A DNA stretch of 64,000 nt from Nannocystis sp. RBIL2 (GTDB lineage: Bacteria; Myxococcota_A; Polyangia; Nannocystales; Nannocystaceae). This document shows positions 8,436-17,471 of the stretch, piece by piece (the stretch's first letter is position 1; each line of letters begins with the position of its first letter). The position numbers and the translations under genes are program-made. Location: contig NZ_JAPNJW010000002.1 of assembly GCF_026626745.1 (NCBI RefSeq), forward strand, positions 4,240,151-4,304,150, read 5' to 3'. Below the pieces are notes generated by a model. It was not told where the DNA came from and ran no database searches. It was given only the letters and a program-made list of their open reading frames with translations.

Positions 8436-8531
8436 AAGACCCGACGCATTCCGCGCGGATTCGCCCGCGTGCCCGGGCGTCGTCCTCTCAATCGCGTGCT
8501 ACAGCTCGAGGCGGAACCGATCGAGGTGCTT

Positions 8532-8696
8532 TTACTCCTCGACCACCCGATCGTCGGCCTCGACCACGACATCGGCGGCGAACAGCCCCGCCCGCACGAG
8601 CACCGGATCGTCCGTCGGAAACGTGATGGCCGCCTCGATCGGCCCGTGCAGCTCCAGGGCCTCGTGGATCAGCCCGCGGCGCGGGCAGCCTGCCAC
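8532..8696 (-). CDS. small protein or in-frame extension downstream of the AAA+ regulator
   Basis: After the TGA that ends the regulator at 8772, the same frame stays open for 79 codons and reads like natural protein, notably RRGLIHEALELHGPIEAAIT followed by FPTDDPVLVRAGLFAADVVV. Possible starts are GTG 8696 or TTG 8702, neither with a clear ribosome-binding site. It could be a separate small gene, a C-terminal extension reached by stop readthrough, or the decayed end of a once longer regulator. A 10-bp hairpin (8691-8700 / 8709-8718) lies at its start. Confidence 0.4.
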   Translation of the reverse strand: MAGCPRRGLIHEALELHGPIEAAITFPTDDPVLVRAGLFAADVVVEADDRVVEE

Positions 8697-8718
8697 GAGC
8701 AATCGCGTGCTCGTGGCA
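8691..8718 (-). terminator. 10-bp stem-loop after the AAA+ regulator
   Basis: TGCCACGAGC and GCTCGTGGCA form a perfect 10-bp stem with an 8-nt loop, 54 nt past the regulator's stop codon. No T-run on either strand, so termination is uncertain. Confidence 0.4.
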
Positions 8719-8771
8719 TTCGAATCGTCGGCGGAGCGCTGCCGTGAATCGCAGTGGAGAGTCGCGAGCGC

Positions 8772-10196
8772 TCAGCCGATATCGAGCTTCTTCATCAGTC
8801 GCTTGAGCTGATCGCGGCTGCGCAGACCGAGGAGCCGCCAGGCCTTCTCGCGGACCCCGCCGGATTGCTCGAGCGCCGCGACGATCTGCTCCCGCGTCAG
8901 GTCGCCCGGCTCGGTGCTCGGCTCCGGCACTCGCGGCGCGGCGCCGCGGGCCTCGAGCTCCGGCGGCGCGGTCAGGCGGCTGCCGACGCTGACCGCGATC
9001 GACCGCAACAGCAGCGCCTTCAGCTCCCGCACGTGCCCCTTGTAGGGGTGATGCGCGAGCGCGCCGATCAGGCCCGCGTCGGGCAGCGGCGTGGCGTCGC
9101 CGCCCGGACGTCGAGCGGCGAGGCCCTCGCCGGGCGCGTCGCGGAGGAGGTGGCGGACGATCAGCGGGATGTCCTCGGGGCGCTCGTCGAGCCCGGGGAC
9201 CCCGATGGTATGGATAAAGCGGGCGCGGAGGTCGTGCTTGAGCTCGTCCGGGTCGCGGTTGGTCGCGCCGATGAAGCGGACATTTGCGGTGCGGCTCCCG
9301 GTCTCGCCGAGCCGCGTGTATTGGCCGCAGTCCATGACGCGCAGGAGATGGGCCTGATGCGCGTGCGGCAGCTCGCCGAGCTCGTCGAGGAAGAGCGTGC
9401 CTTCGTGGGCCTCGCCGAGCATGCCGACGCGGTCGGGCGTGCCGGGGTTCGGGTAGTCCTTGATGTTGCCGTACAGCTCCGCGTCGAGCAGGCTCTCGGG
9501 GATGGTGGTGGCATTGCGCGCCACGAGGGTCCGCCGTCCCGATCGCTGGTGGATCGCGCGAACGATCGGCTCCTTGCCGGCGCCGCTCGGCCCGTGGACG
9601 AGCACGTGCTCGGCCTGCGGCGCGACGAACGCGAGCGCGTGCCGGAGCTCCCACGCTGCCGCGGATTCGCCGACGATGCCGAACGCGTCGGCCTCGCCGA
9701 ACGGGAACGGATCGACGCCCGCCGGCTCGCGCGGCCAGTCGCTCGGTCGGTGGGTGTAAAGCAGCGAGAAGCGGTCGACCGCAGTGACGACGTCGCCCGG
9801 TACGACCACCGCGCTCTCGACGTCGTGGCCGTTGACCTGCAGCCCGCCGCGCCCGAGCTGCTCGACGAGCAGCGCGCCGTCGGCGAGCGGGGCGATGCGC
9901 AGCTGCCAGCGCGAGACTCGGCCGTCGCGCAGGGCGCCCGTCACCGTGCGCTCGAACGGGCGCAGGCGCGTCAGGACCAGGGGCATCGCGCCGTCCTCGC
10001 CCGGCTCGACCGCGCGGCCGAGAGTGAACGGCCCGTCGACGCCCGGCGGCAGACAGGCCACCTCGCCGACGCGCTCGGGCTCCTCCAGGGACCACACGAG
10101 GGCGAGCGCCGGGGTCATCTTCTGCGCACCGGCGCCGGGCGTCCGCGGCGAGACGCGGTCGTCCCAGGTCGACTCGTGCGGCTCGCGCAGGGTCAT
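8772..10196 (-). CDS. FHA-AAA+ regulator of the sigma-54 activator family, lacking GAFTGA
   Basis: The start at 10196 (MTLREPHEST) avoids an uncoded-looking upstream extension. Residues about 50-150 form an FHA-type phosphothreonine-binding domain (FTLGRAVEPGE...RVSRWQLRI...LQVNGHDVE). Residues about 175-400 form the AAA+ domain of bacterial enhancer-binding proteins, with Walker A GPSGAGKE, Walker B GTLFLDELGEL and the ATNRD sensor. The C-terminus carries a Fis-like HTH (REKAWRLLGLRSRDQLKRLM). The segment that should hold GAFTGA instead reads YGNIKDYPNPGTPDRVGMLG, so the sigma-54 contact loop is absent. It probably senses Ser/Thr kinase phosphorylation and acts without sigma-54; the large kinase gene is divergent, 227 bp away. 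Confidence 0.85.
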   Translation of the reverse strand: MTLREPHESTWDDRVSPRTPGAGAQKMTPALALVWSLEEPERVGEVACLPPGVDGPFTLGRAVEPGEDGAMPLVLTRLRPFERTVTGALRDGRVSRWQLRIAPLADGALLVEQLGRGGLQVNGHDVESAVVVPGDVVTAVDRFSLLYTHRPSDWPREPAGVDPFPFGEADAFGIVGESAAAWELRHALAFVAPQAEHVLVHGPSGAGKEPIVRAIHQRSGRRTLVARNATTIPESLLDAELYGNIKDYPNPGTPDRVGMLGEAHEGTLFLDELGELPHAHQAHLLRVMDCGQYTRLGETGSRTANVRFIGATNRDPDELKHDLRARFIHTIGVPGLDERPEDIPLIVRHLLRDAPGEGLAARRPGGDATPLPDAGLIGALAHHPYKGHVRELKALLLRSIAVSVGSRLTAPPELEARGAAPRVPEPSTEPGDLTREQIVAALEQSGGVREKAWRLLGLRSRDQLKRLMKKLDIG

Positions 10197-10423
10197 CGCG
10201 GACGGCAGTCTACCCCACCTCTCGCGGCCGCAGCCGGACGCCCGCACGACGGCGCCGGCGCCGTCGCGCCGAAGCGACCGCTCGCAAGTGTGGGCACCCG
10301 CGGGCTCCGGCACAGCTCGCCCTCCGCGCCGCGAGACCGGGCAGGCGCGCAGGAGCTCCGCGAGCGCCTTCGAACCGATGGCGTGCTCCGGGCGCCGTTC
10401 GGCATACTGCGCCGTGGCGCGGC

Positions 10424-13400
10424 TTGACCAGCACCACGGACATCAACGCCGAAGCGGCGACGCTCCCGACGCTGGACTCGAACAGCAGCGAGCCGCCAGC
10501 GACTGAGGCGAGGGTACCGGACCGCGCCGCGTCGGGCGCGGGGCACCAGCTCGGCCGCTACCGGGTGCTGCGCGTGCTGGGCCAGGGCAGCGCCGGGGTG
10601 GTCCACACCGCCTACGACCAGACCCTCGACCGCGTCGTCGCGCTCAAGACCATCCGCACCGACCGCAGCACGTCGACGGGCGTGGGCCGGTTCATCCGCG
10701 AGGCCAAGGCCCTCGCCCGCCTGTCTCACCCCAACATCGTCCACATCTACGACGTGAGCACCTCGGGCGGCCAGGTGTTCCTGGCGATGGAGTTCATCCG
10801 CGGCCGCACGCTGCGCCAGCACCTCGCCGACCCCGGCGGCGCGCCCTGCTCCGACATCGTCGCGCTGTTCGTCGCGGCCGGCCAGGGGCTCGCCGCGGTC
10901 CACCGCGCGGGGCTCGTCCACCGCGACTTCAAGCCGGACAACGTCATGGTCGGGGACGACGGCCGCGTCCACGTCCTCGACTTCGGGCTCGTCCGCGACG
11001 CCCAGGGCGAGCCCTCGCAGGAGACGGGCGGCCGCGGCGTGTTCGACGTCGATCTGACGACGACCGGCTGCGTGCTCGGGACCCCGGCCTACATGGCGCC
11101 CGAGCAGCACCGCGGCGGCGAGGCCGACGCGCGCAGCGACGTGTTCAGCTTCTGCGCGTCGCTGTACGAGGCGCTCTACGGCCAGCGCCCGTTCGTCGCC
11201 GACAGCTACGAGGCGCTGCGGGCGGCGATGCTGGAGGGGACCGTGCGCCCGCCGACGCAGTCGCGCGTGCCGGCGTGGCTGCGAGACGTGGTGCTCCGCG
11301 GGCTGCGGGCTGATCCCACAGCGCGCTGGCCGGCGATGGAGCCGCTGCTGGCGGCCCTGGCCGCGGACCTCGGGGCGAGGCGCCGCCGCTGGCTGCGGCG
11401 GATCGGCCTGGTCTCCGCGATCGCTGGCCTGACGCTCGTGGGGACGCTGGCGACATTGCAGCTGCGGCGCGCGTGGCTTCAGGAGCGGGTCGAAGCCCTG
11501 GCGGCCGAGCACCTCGCCGGCGTCGAGGCCGAGCCGGTCGTCGAGCGAGCCGACGCGGCGTTCGCCGCGTTCGTCGAAGATCCAGCGCATCGAGGGACCC
11601 GCGCGCTGGCGCAGGCCTGGCAGCACCGGGGCGATCGCCGAGGCGCCGCGGGCAGGCGCGACGAGGCGCTCGCCGACTACGCCCGCGCCTACGCCGAGGC
11701 GTCCACGCGCGAGGACGCGAGCGAGGCGCTGCGACGGATCGCCCGCATCCACCTCGGCGGCTGGAACACCGCGACGTTCTCGCAGGTCGTCGCGACCTTG
11801 CCCGCCGAGCTCGACGATGCCGAGGCGACGGACCTCCGCATCGCCGCGGCCCTGCGCCGGCGCGACTTGCCGGCCGCGAACAGCTTCACCGACGCGTCCT
11901 CGTCGCGCTTCGCCGGGCTGCGTCCGTTGATCCGCGAGCTCACGCCGGGCCTGCCGGTGGGCATCGGCGCGAGCGCTGCGATCGCCTTGCCCGCGGGCGG
12001 GCCGTGGAGCGCCGCGATCGTCGACGACACGGATCACGAGCTCGTGCTCCTCGACCACCAGCTCCGACCCGGCCCCCGCTGGCGCTCCGACGCGGGGATC
12101 TATCTGGTGCAGGGCGACGCACCCTGGGCGCTCACGCAGCACGGCGACGAGGGCCGGCTGCTCGACGTGACGCGGCCGGAGCCTCCGCTGGCCCGCTTCC
12201 CCGCCGAGGTCCTGGCCTTCCCGCGCGGCATCGTCGACGCCGACCGCGACGGTCGCCCCGAGCTGTACTTCGGCTTCAAGTGGCCGGTGCGCGGGTTTCA
12301 TGTCGTCGATCCCGAGGGGATGCGAGTGGCCCACGAGCCGAGTCACCGCACCGGCTCCGACCTCGAGGCGATCGTCGCCGCCGACCTCGACGGCGACGGG
12401 GTGCAGGAGATCGTGGCCGCGTTCGGGCCGCCCCGCGCCTTCGACTTGCGCGTGTTCCACGTCGATCACGCCGGCGAGCTCGAGCTGGTCGGTCGCCGGC
12501 AATTCGGCTGGGTCCGCATGCTCGGCTTGCTGCGGCGCCCGGACGGCACCCCCGCGCTGGTCGCTGTCCGCGACGGCCGCGGCGAGAACGTCGACGTGTT
12601 CCCCGAATCACCGCACTACGGCGAGGCCCCCGGGGTCTATTTGCTGCGCTGGTCCGGCGCCGAGCTCACCACCCTCGCCCACGCGCCTCCGCCCCACGAC
12701 TTGCCGCTGATCGCCGAGGACGACTTCGTGATCGCGGACCTCGACGGCGACGGCCACGACGAAGTCGCGGTCCCGCTGCGCGAACCCGGCGGTGCCGCGC
12801 GCCACACCCTGCTCGTCCGGCAGACCGTCGACGGCGGGCTCGACCCGTTCGTGCTCGGCCACTGCGAGCCGCTCGCCGCGGTGCGCCTGGCCGCCGATGC
12901 ACCACACCGGCTGCTCGTGGCAGACTCCGCGACGCGCGCCCTGTGGGCCCTCGGCGCGGGCGACGAGCCCTTCCCGCCGGTCGCGGCCCCGCCGTCGGCC
13001 TCCGTTCCGCCGCCGCCGGCGCTGACCGACGACCTGCTGCGCAAGCGCTGGACCCGTGCCGACGATCTCGCCGCTGCCGGCATGCCCGCGAGCGCCGCCG
13101 AGGTCCTCCGCGACAGCGCGTCCATGGTCGGCGACGAGGGCGTCCGCCGCCGCTTCCACGAGCGTGCGGCCGCGCTGTTCGCCAGCGCCGGCCAGCCGGC
13201 GGCCGCCCTCGCGCTCGACGCCGAGAACCTCGACGATCCTGCGCTCGCCCCGGACGCCCTGCTCCGCCGCGCCACGCTGCTGACCGACCTCGGCTCGTAC
13301 CAGGAGGCCGCGAGCGCCGCCCGGCAGCTCCGCGCTGACCCGGGCCGCAGCGCCGCGCAGGAGGAGGCTGCCGCGGCGATCCTGGGGCGCCTCGCCTCCC

Positions 13401-14776
13401 TGCTCGACGCGCGCGAGGGCGTCGAGCTGCGCTTCGACGCGGCGACCCTGCCGGCCTGGCGCTTCGATCGCCCGGCCACCCTCCGGATGGATCCGGTCGC
13501 GGGCGCCCTGCACGTCGAGGCGCTGGCGAGCCAGGGCCGCCTCGCGGCCTTGCCCGTGCGCTGGGACGGCGGGCCGCTCGAGATCGAGGTCGAGCTCGAC
13601 GTGGCGCGGGCCGAGTACAATTCGGCGCTGAGCTTCGCGCTGGTCGACGAGGCGGGACGGCCGCTGATCGGCGTCGACGTCGGCGGCCGCGGCGACCGCA
13701 AGTTTCGCCTCCACGAGATCGGCTGCCAGCCCGTCGGGCAGTACCGCGAAGTGTTCGCCGCGCGCCCGGTGTCCTCCGCAGCGACGCCGCACCGCATCGT
13801 CATGCGGGCGACGTTCTTCCCCGACCGCGGCGTGACCGAGTGCGTCGCGGACGACGACGGGCAGCGCACGCACGAGCCGCTCCGCCAGGCGACGCACCCG
13901 CGCCCCGGCCGTTACTCGCTCGTCATCGGCAACACCGACCCTTACGCGGAGAACCTCCTCGTCGCCGATCTCCGCCGCATCACGCTCCGCGGCGCGCGGC
14001 TCGACGACGTCGCAGCGGACACCTCCCCGGCGGCGCGGATCGGCCGGGCCCTGGTCACCGGGGACGCACCCGCGGCCTGGGCGCTCCTCGAGCAGATTCC
14101 GCCCACGGATCCGCGTCAGGCCCTGCTCGCCCTGCTCGTCCACGATGCGCTGGCCCGGCTCGTCGACCCCGCCGTCGTCGCCACCGCGCTGTCCGGCCTC
14201 GAGGACGCGGACCTGCTGCATCTGCTGCGGACCCGACCCGGCCTGGCGCCCGCCGTGCGCGCGGCAGCCGGGGCCCGGATCTTCCGCCCCCTCGCCGAGG
14301 CCTGGCTCCCGCTCGCGCGCCATCACTTCGACGACCCCGCGCTCCAGCGCGAGCTGCTCGCGGCGCTCGACGGGATCGAGACCCTCACCGCCGACGACGA
14401 CGCGGACCGCCGCGCCCTCGGGGTGCTGCTGCACGCGCGCGCGAAGATCCACCTGCAGCTCGGTCGCCACGCGCACGCCCGACGCGACTTCGAGCAGGCG
14501 CTGGTCGCGTTCGGCGCCTCGCCGGACGCGCCGGGCGAGCCGCTGCGCACTGCGACTCACCTGGCGCTGGTGTTCATGCTCGTCGACGACGACCCCGACG
14601 CGGCGCTGGGGCACATGCTCCGGGCGGTCGCCTGCGACCACGCGCCCGAGCTCGCCCAGGACCGCCTGCGTCACGAGCCCCGGGTCGCGGCCCGCGCCGC
14701 CGCCGACCCTGCCTGGGCCCGAGTCTTGACAGAGGCGCCGCCGCCCGCGACCTGCGCGGGGCCGTCCGTCCGCTGA
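10424..14776 (+). CDS. giant membrane Ser/Thr kinase with FG-GAP repeats and TPR-like tail
   Basis: A 1450-residue protein. The kinase domain (about residues 45-305) has the Gly loop LGQGSAGVVHTA, VALK, HRDFKPDNV, LDFGL and GTPAYMAPE, so it should be active. It belongs to the Pkn2-like class typical of myxobacteria. A single transmembrane helix (LVSAIAGLTLVGTLATLQL) lies at about 325-345. Outside it are helical repeats, then three FG-GAP/EF-like calcium motifs (VDADRDGRPEL about 604, AADLDGDGVQEI about 654, IADLDGDGHDEV about 769), a beta-rich region and a helical tail with TPR character. TTG at 10424 is the only plausible start. The outer part likely senses a ligand or calcium; its divergent FHA-AAA+ neighbour is a candidate phosphorylation reader. 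Confidence 0.88.
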   Translation: MTSTTDINAEAATLPTLDSNSSEPPATEARVPDRAASGAGHQLGRYRVLRVLGQGSAGVVHTAYDQTLDRVVALKTIRTDRSTSTGVGRFIREAKALARLSHPNIVHIYDVSTSGGQVFLAMEFIRGRTLRQHLADPGGAPCSDIVALFVAAGQGLAAVHRAGLVHRDFKPDNVMVGDDGRVHVLDFGLVRDAQGEPSQETGGRGVFDVDLTTTGCVLGTPAYMAPEQHRGGEADARSDVFSFCASLYEALYGQRPFVADSYEALRAAMLEGTVRPPTQSRVPAWLRDVVLRGLRADPTARWPAMEPLLAALAADLGARRRRWLRRIGLVSAIAGLTLVGTLATLQLRRAWLQERVEALAAEHLAGVEAEPVVERADAAFAAFVEDPAHRGTRALAQAWQHRGDRRGAAGRRDEALADYARAYAEASTREDASEALRRIARIHLGGWNTATFSQVVATLPAELDDAEATDLRIAAALRRRDLPAANSFTDASSSRFAGLRPLIRELTPGLPVGIGASAAIALPAGGPWSAAIVDDTDHELVLLDHQLRPGPRWRSDAGIYLVQGDAPWALTQHGDEGRLLDVTRPEPPLARFPAEVLAFPRGIVDADRDGRPELYFGFKWPVRGFHVVDPEGMRVAHEPSHRTGSDLEAIVAADLDGDGVQEIVAAFGPPRAFDLRVFHVDHAGELELVGRRQFGWVRMLGLLRRPDGTPALVAVRDGRGENVDVFPESPHYGEAPGVYLLRWSGAELTTLAHAPPPHDLPLIAEDDFVIADLDGDGHDEVAVPLREPGGAARHTLLVRQTVDGGLDPFVLGHCEPLAAVRLAADAPHRLLVADSATRALWALGAGDEPFPPVAAPPSASVPPPPALTDDLLRKRWTRADDLAAAGMPASAAEVLRDSASMVGDEGVRRRFHERAAALFASAGQPAAALALDAENLDDPALAPDALLRRATLLTDLGSYQEAASAARQLRADPGRSAAQEEAAAAILGRLASLLDAREGVELRFDAATLPAWRFDRPATLRMDPVAGALHVEALASQGRLAALPVRWDGGPLEIEVELDVARAEYNSALSFALVDEAGRPLIGVDVGGRGDRKFRLHEIGCQPVGQYREVFAARPVSSAATPHRIVMRATFFPDRGVTECVADDDGQRTHEPLRQATHPRPGRYSLVIGNTDPYAENLLVADLRRITLRGARLDDVAADTSPAARIGRALVTGDAPAAWALLEQIPPTDPRQALLALLVHDALARLVDPAVVATALSGLEDADLLHLLRTRPGLAPAVRAAAGARIFRPLAEAWLPLARHHFDDPALQRELLAALDGIETLTADDDADRRALGVLLHARAKIHLQLGRHAHARRDFEQALVAFGASPDAPGEPLRTATHLALVFMLVDDDPDAALGHMLRAVACDHAPELAQDRLRHEPRVAARAAADPAWARVLTEAPPPATCAGPSVR

Positions 14777-14811
14777 CAAAAAGCGATAATCAATCCACGT
14801 GCTGTCCCAAG

Positions 14812-14840
14812 AGACATCACGTGATGTCTTAAAAGACATC
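14812..14840 (+). terminator. overlapping palindromes with AGACATC arms after the kinase gene
   Basis: AGACATCAC / GTGATGTCT (14812-14829) is a perfect 18-bp palindrome. Its right arm can instead pair onward as GATGTCTT / AAGACATC (14823-14830 / 14833-14840). It starts 36 nt after the kinase stop. It has T/A-rich flanks unusual for this genome and may end transcription or act as a protein-binding site. Confidence 0.5.
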
Positions 14841-14879
14841 CGACGAAGATCGTCGTCCGCGACGTCGAGGCCGGCGGAT

Positions 14880-15037
14880 CCAGGCCGGGCAGATCTGGAA
14901 CCAGCGCACCTATCAAGGCCTCTGCGTCCGTGAAGACGGCATCATCCGCGCTCGAACCGGTGAGCTGGCAATTGCTCGCCACGCCCCGCGGCCGCGCGCA
15001 GATCGAAGGCGGCGCCGTGTGCGATCTGCCCGGGTGA
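14880..15037 (+). pseudogene. decayed gene end (copy 2 of a family)
   Basis: One frame reads IWNQRTYQGLCVREDGIIRA, then shifts by one base to LEP.SWQLL...RAQIEGGAVCDLPG and stops at TGA 15035-15037. The second half matches the fragment at 183-299. A frameshift near 14953 shows this copy is dead. It preserves about 15 more upstream residues than copy 1, which may help identify the parent family. Confidence 0.45.
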
Positions 15038-15342
15038 AGCCCCCTGCGCAAGTGCAAACTTGGCACGAGCGCCCCTGCGACTTTCTGCCCAGATCGGGCC
15101 GACCGCCAGGCGAATCTCATGACCCGCCCCCGATACGGGCGGAGAGGGCGCGGGCGGACGATCGGCCGCGGAATATGTCCGGGCCCGACGCGTGCGGCCA
15201 GCAATCAGCGTCCTCGCAGTGTCCGCGGAAGAGCTCGCCGAACCGTCGTCGGACTCGCCGTACAACGACGGAAGGGGCATTCTCGAGCGCGCGACCGTGC
15301 GCCGCGCAATTGACGGCGACGACGCTCCGCAATCTGCGAGGA

Positions 15343-15372
15343 TTGACAGTGGGCGAGCGCCACAACTACGGT
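15343..15372 (+). promoter_or_regulatory. sigma-70-type promoter for the alpha/beta hydrolase
   Basis: TTGACA at 15343-15348 is a perfect -35 box. TACGGT at 15367-15372 (18-bp spacer) is a moderate -10 box. The hydrolase ATG follows 27 bp later. Confidence 0.45.
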
Positions 15373-15398
15373 ACGGTCAAAGGTTCCGGCGATCGAGC

Positions 15399-16175
15399 AT
15401 GAGCCACCAGGTGCGGAGATCTTACGAACGCGGTGAAGTAGCGACTGGCGAGCCGAAGCACTTCGTGCTGGTCCACGGTGCGTGGCACGGCGCGTGGTGC
15501 TGGGCGACGACGGCGCGGCTGCTCTTGGCACGCGGGCACCGCGTGACCCCGCTCGACCTGCCCTCCCACGGCGCCGACGAGACCTCGCCGGCCTCGGTGA
15601 CCCTCGGCCACTACGCCGGCCGCGTGATCTCGGCCGTCGATGAAATCGAAGGGACCGTCGTCCTGGTCGGGCACAGCATGGGGGGTATCGTCATCTCGAC
15701 GGTCGCCGAGGCGCGCCCCGCCAAGGTCGAGAAGCTCGTCTACCTGTCCGCGTTCCTGCTGCCGAACGGCACCTCGCTGCTCGACGTCGCGTTGCAGGAC
15801 AGCGACTCGCTGGCGACCCCGAACCTGTGCGTCAAGCCCGACGAGGGCGTCGTCGACCTCAACCGCGACGCGATCGCCGACATCTTCTATGCCGATTGCG
15901 AGCGCGAGGTCGTCGACCGCGCGCGCACCCTGCTCAAGCCGAACCCGCTCGCGCCGTTCGCCACGCCGCTCGCCCTGACCGACGGGGGCTACGGCAGCGT
16001 GCGACGATTCTACATCTCGTGCGCCAAGGACCGGGCGATCACCCCGGCGGCGCAGCGGTCGATGCTCGCGGCGATGCCGTGCGAGGCGGTCCACGAGCTC
16101 CACACCGATCATTCGCCGTTCTTCTCCCAGCCCGACCGCCTCGACGACGTCCTCGTCGAGATCGCCCGGGCCTGA
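15399..16175 (+). CDS. alpha/beta-fold hydrolase (esterase)
   Basis: A 258-residue protein with the alpha/beta hydrolase pattern: an oxyanion-hole HGAW (FVLVHGAWHGAWCW), the nucleophile elbow GHSMGG with Ser93, and a C-terminal HTDHSPF that supplies the catalytic His. The motif set resembles plant-type methylesterase / hydroxynitrile lyase-like enzymes and many bacterial carboxylesterases. The substrate is unknown and the protein is cytoplasmic with no signal peptide. The ATG at 15399 is chosen because it lies just downstream of a TTGACA promoter and the preceding in-frame stretch does not resemble the family. It converges with the lipoprotein gene at 16188, with a 12-bp gap. Confidence 0.88.
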   Translation: MSHQVRRSYERGEVATGEPKHFVLVHGAWHGAWCWATTARLLLARGHRVTPLDLPSHGADETSPASVTLGHYAGRVISAVDEIEGTVVLVGHSMGGIVISTVAEARPAKVEKLVYLSAFLLPNGTSLLDVALQDSDSLATPNLCVKPDEGVVDLNRDAIADIFYADCEREVVDRARTLLKPNPLAPFATPLALTDGGYGSVRRFYISCAKDRAITPAAQRSMLAAMPCEAVHELHTDHSPFFSQPDRLDDVLVEIARA

Positions 16176-16187
16176 CGGCGGCCCGCT

Positions 16188-17234
16188 TCAGTCCTGACAG
16201 CCGATCCGCTCGTCGTCGAGCGCGACGTCGTCGATCCACGCGGTGAACCCCGGCGGCGACTCCTGGTAGTTGACCCAGCCGATGCGGACCTCGCTGAAGG
16301 CGTCGGGGATCTCCGAGCCCGCGTAATTGCCCGGCCCGTTGGCGATGCTGATCTGCTCGACGATCGCCCCGTCGATGTAGAAGTCGTAGCTCTGCGTCGG
16401 CCCGTCGATGTGCCACTCGGCGCAGTGCCACTGGTCGTCGAACTTCCAGTCGTAGTCGCTGCCCTTGCCGAACTCCGGCCCGTTGGGCTGCACGTTGTAG
16501 AGGTACTGGAAGTGATTGCCGTTGCCGTCGTTGTTCCAGCCGTCGACGTCCTCCTTGACGGTGTCGACGACGCGGACCTCCTGATCGCCGGTCGTCGGTC
16601 CCTTGCCGTAGAGGGCCACGAGCGTCGAGTGGACGAAGGCGTCCGGGACCGGGAGCGCGACCTTGTAGCGGATCCGGCCCCAGTGGCCGCTGCCGAGCGC
16701 GGCCGCGTCGTGGTAGATGCGGCGCTCCCACACCGGGATCGGGCCCATCTTCAGCGAATGAGAGCCGCTCACCGCCGCGTCGTCGGCGACGCCGATCGGG
16801 TCGCCGTGGCGGACCCAACCCGGCGGGATCGCGCCGACCTCGGTGTCGTCGAAGCTCTCGCACAGGAGGTACTTGCCGGGCGGGCACGGCCCCACGTCCG
16901 GCTCGCCCGTGCTGGTGCCGGTGTCGGAGGTGGAGGTGCCCACGGTGCCGGTCGGCTCGGCGGTGGTGCCCGCGGTCGCCGGGTCGGTGCTGCTGGTGCC
17001 GGGCCCGCTGCTCGTGCCGCTCGTGGGCTCGTCCGTCGTCGCGGAGGTCGCCGCGGAGCTGGTCGTGCCTCCGCCCTCGGTGCTGCCGCCGCTGCTGGTG
17101 ACGTCGCTGCCGGTGCTCGCCTCGGTGTTCGTGGCGCTGGTCGCCGGCTGCGAGGTGCAGCTCGCTCCGCCGAGCACGACGGCCGTCATCACGGCTCGCC
17201 GAACCCATGACGACTGCGCACAAAGGCCGCTCAC
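16188..17234 (-). CDS. lipoprotein with Ser/Thr linker and lectin-like C-terminal domain
   Basis: Starting from GTG 17234 (an ATG at 17189 is the alternative), the protein has a basic n-region, then VMTAVVLGGASC with Cys as lipidation site. About 90 residues of Thr/Ser/Gly low-complexity linker follow, then a globular domain that opens with CPPGKYLLCESFDD and contains aromatic beta-strands (WGRIRYKVALP, DWKFDDQWHCAEWHIDGPT, YDFYIDGAIVEQI, WIDDVALDDERIGC). Its layout is that of concanavalin-like jelly-roll domains of the polysaccharide-lyase / LamG type, so glycan binding at the cell surface is plausible. No catalytic residues can be assigned. It shares the linker style of three other lipoproteins in the window. 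Confidence 0.78.
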   Translation of the reverse strand: MSGLCAQSSWVRRAVMTAVVLGGASCTSQPATSATNTEASTGSDVTSSGGSTEGGGTTSSAATSATTDEPTSGTSSGPGTSSTDPATAGTTAEPTGTVGTSTSDTGTSTGEPDVGPCPPGKYLLCESFDDTEVGAIPPGWVRHGDPIGVADDAAVSGSHSLKMGPIPVWERRIYHDAAALGSGHWGRIRYKVALPVPDAFVHSTLVALYGKGPTTGDQEVRVVDTVKEDVDGWNNDGNGNHFQYLYNVQPNGPEFGKGSDYDWKFDDQWHCAEWHIDGPTQSYDFYIDGAIVEQISIANGPGNYAGSEIPDAFSEVRIGWVNYQESPPGFTAWIDDVALDDERIGCQD

Positions 17235-17471
17235 CCCACCTCGCTCGAATGTCCTGTCCGCCCCCGTCTTCCGCATGCTTCCCGCTCCCCTCTCGGAGCT
17301 CAGGAACACCGATCCCCGCCCGCGCTGTCAAGCGCCGGTCGCGGCGGTGCCCACTGCCCCCAGAGCGGGTGCGCCCGATACCACCAAGAGTGTCGAAATC
17401 GCCATAAGCGTGCGGCGGACCGCGTGGTGGTGAGCTCTGATCGAGATCAGACCATGCGCCTCGGAGGTGAA

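Noticed and set aside
6225-8747. 840-codon plus-strand frame antisense to the DUF4240-trypsin gene
   Set aside because: Shadow of a high-GC gene; no motif and no ribosome-binding site.
15192-15398. N-terminal extension of the alpha/beta hydrolase in the same frame
   Set aside because: It does not resemble the family and contains the likely promoter, so the ATG at 15399 was used.
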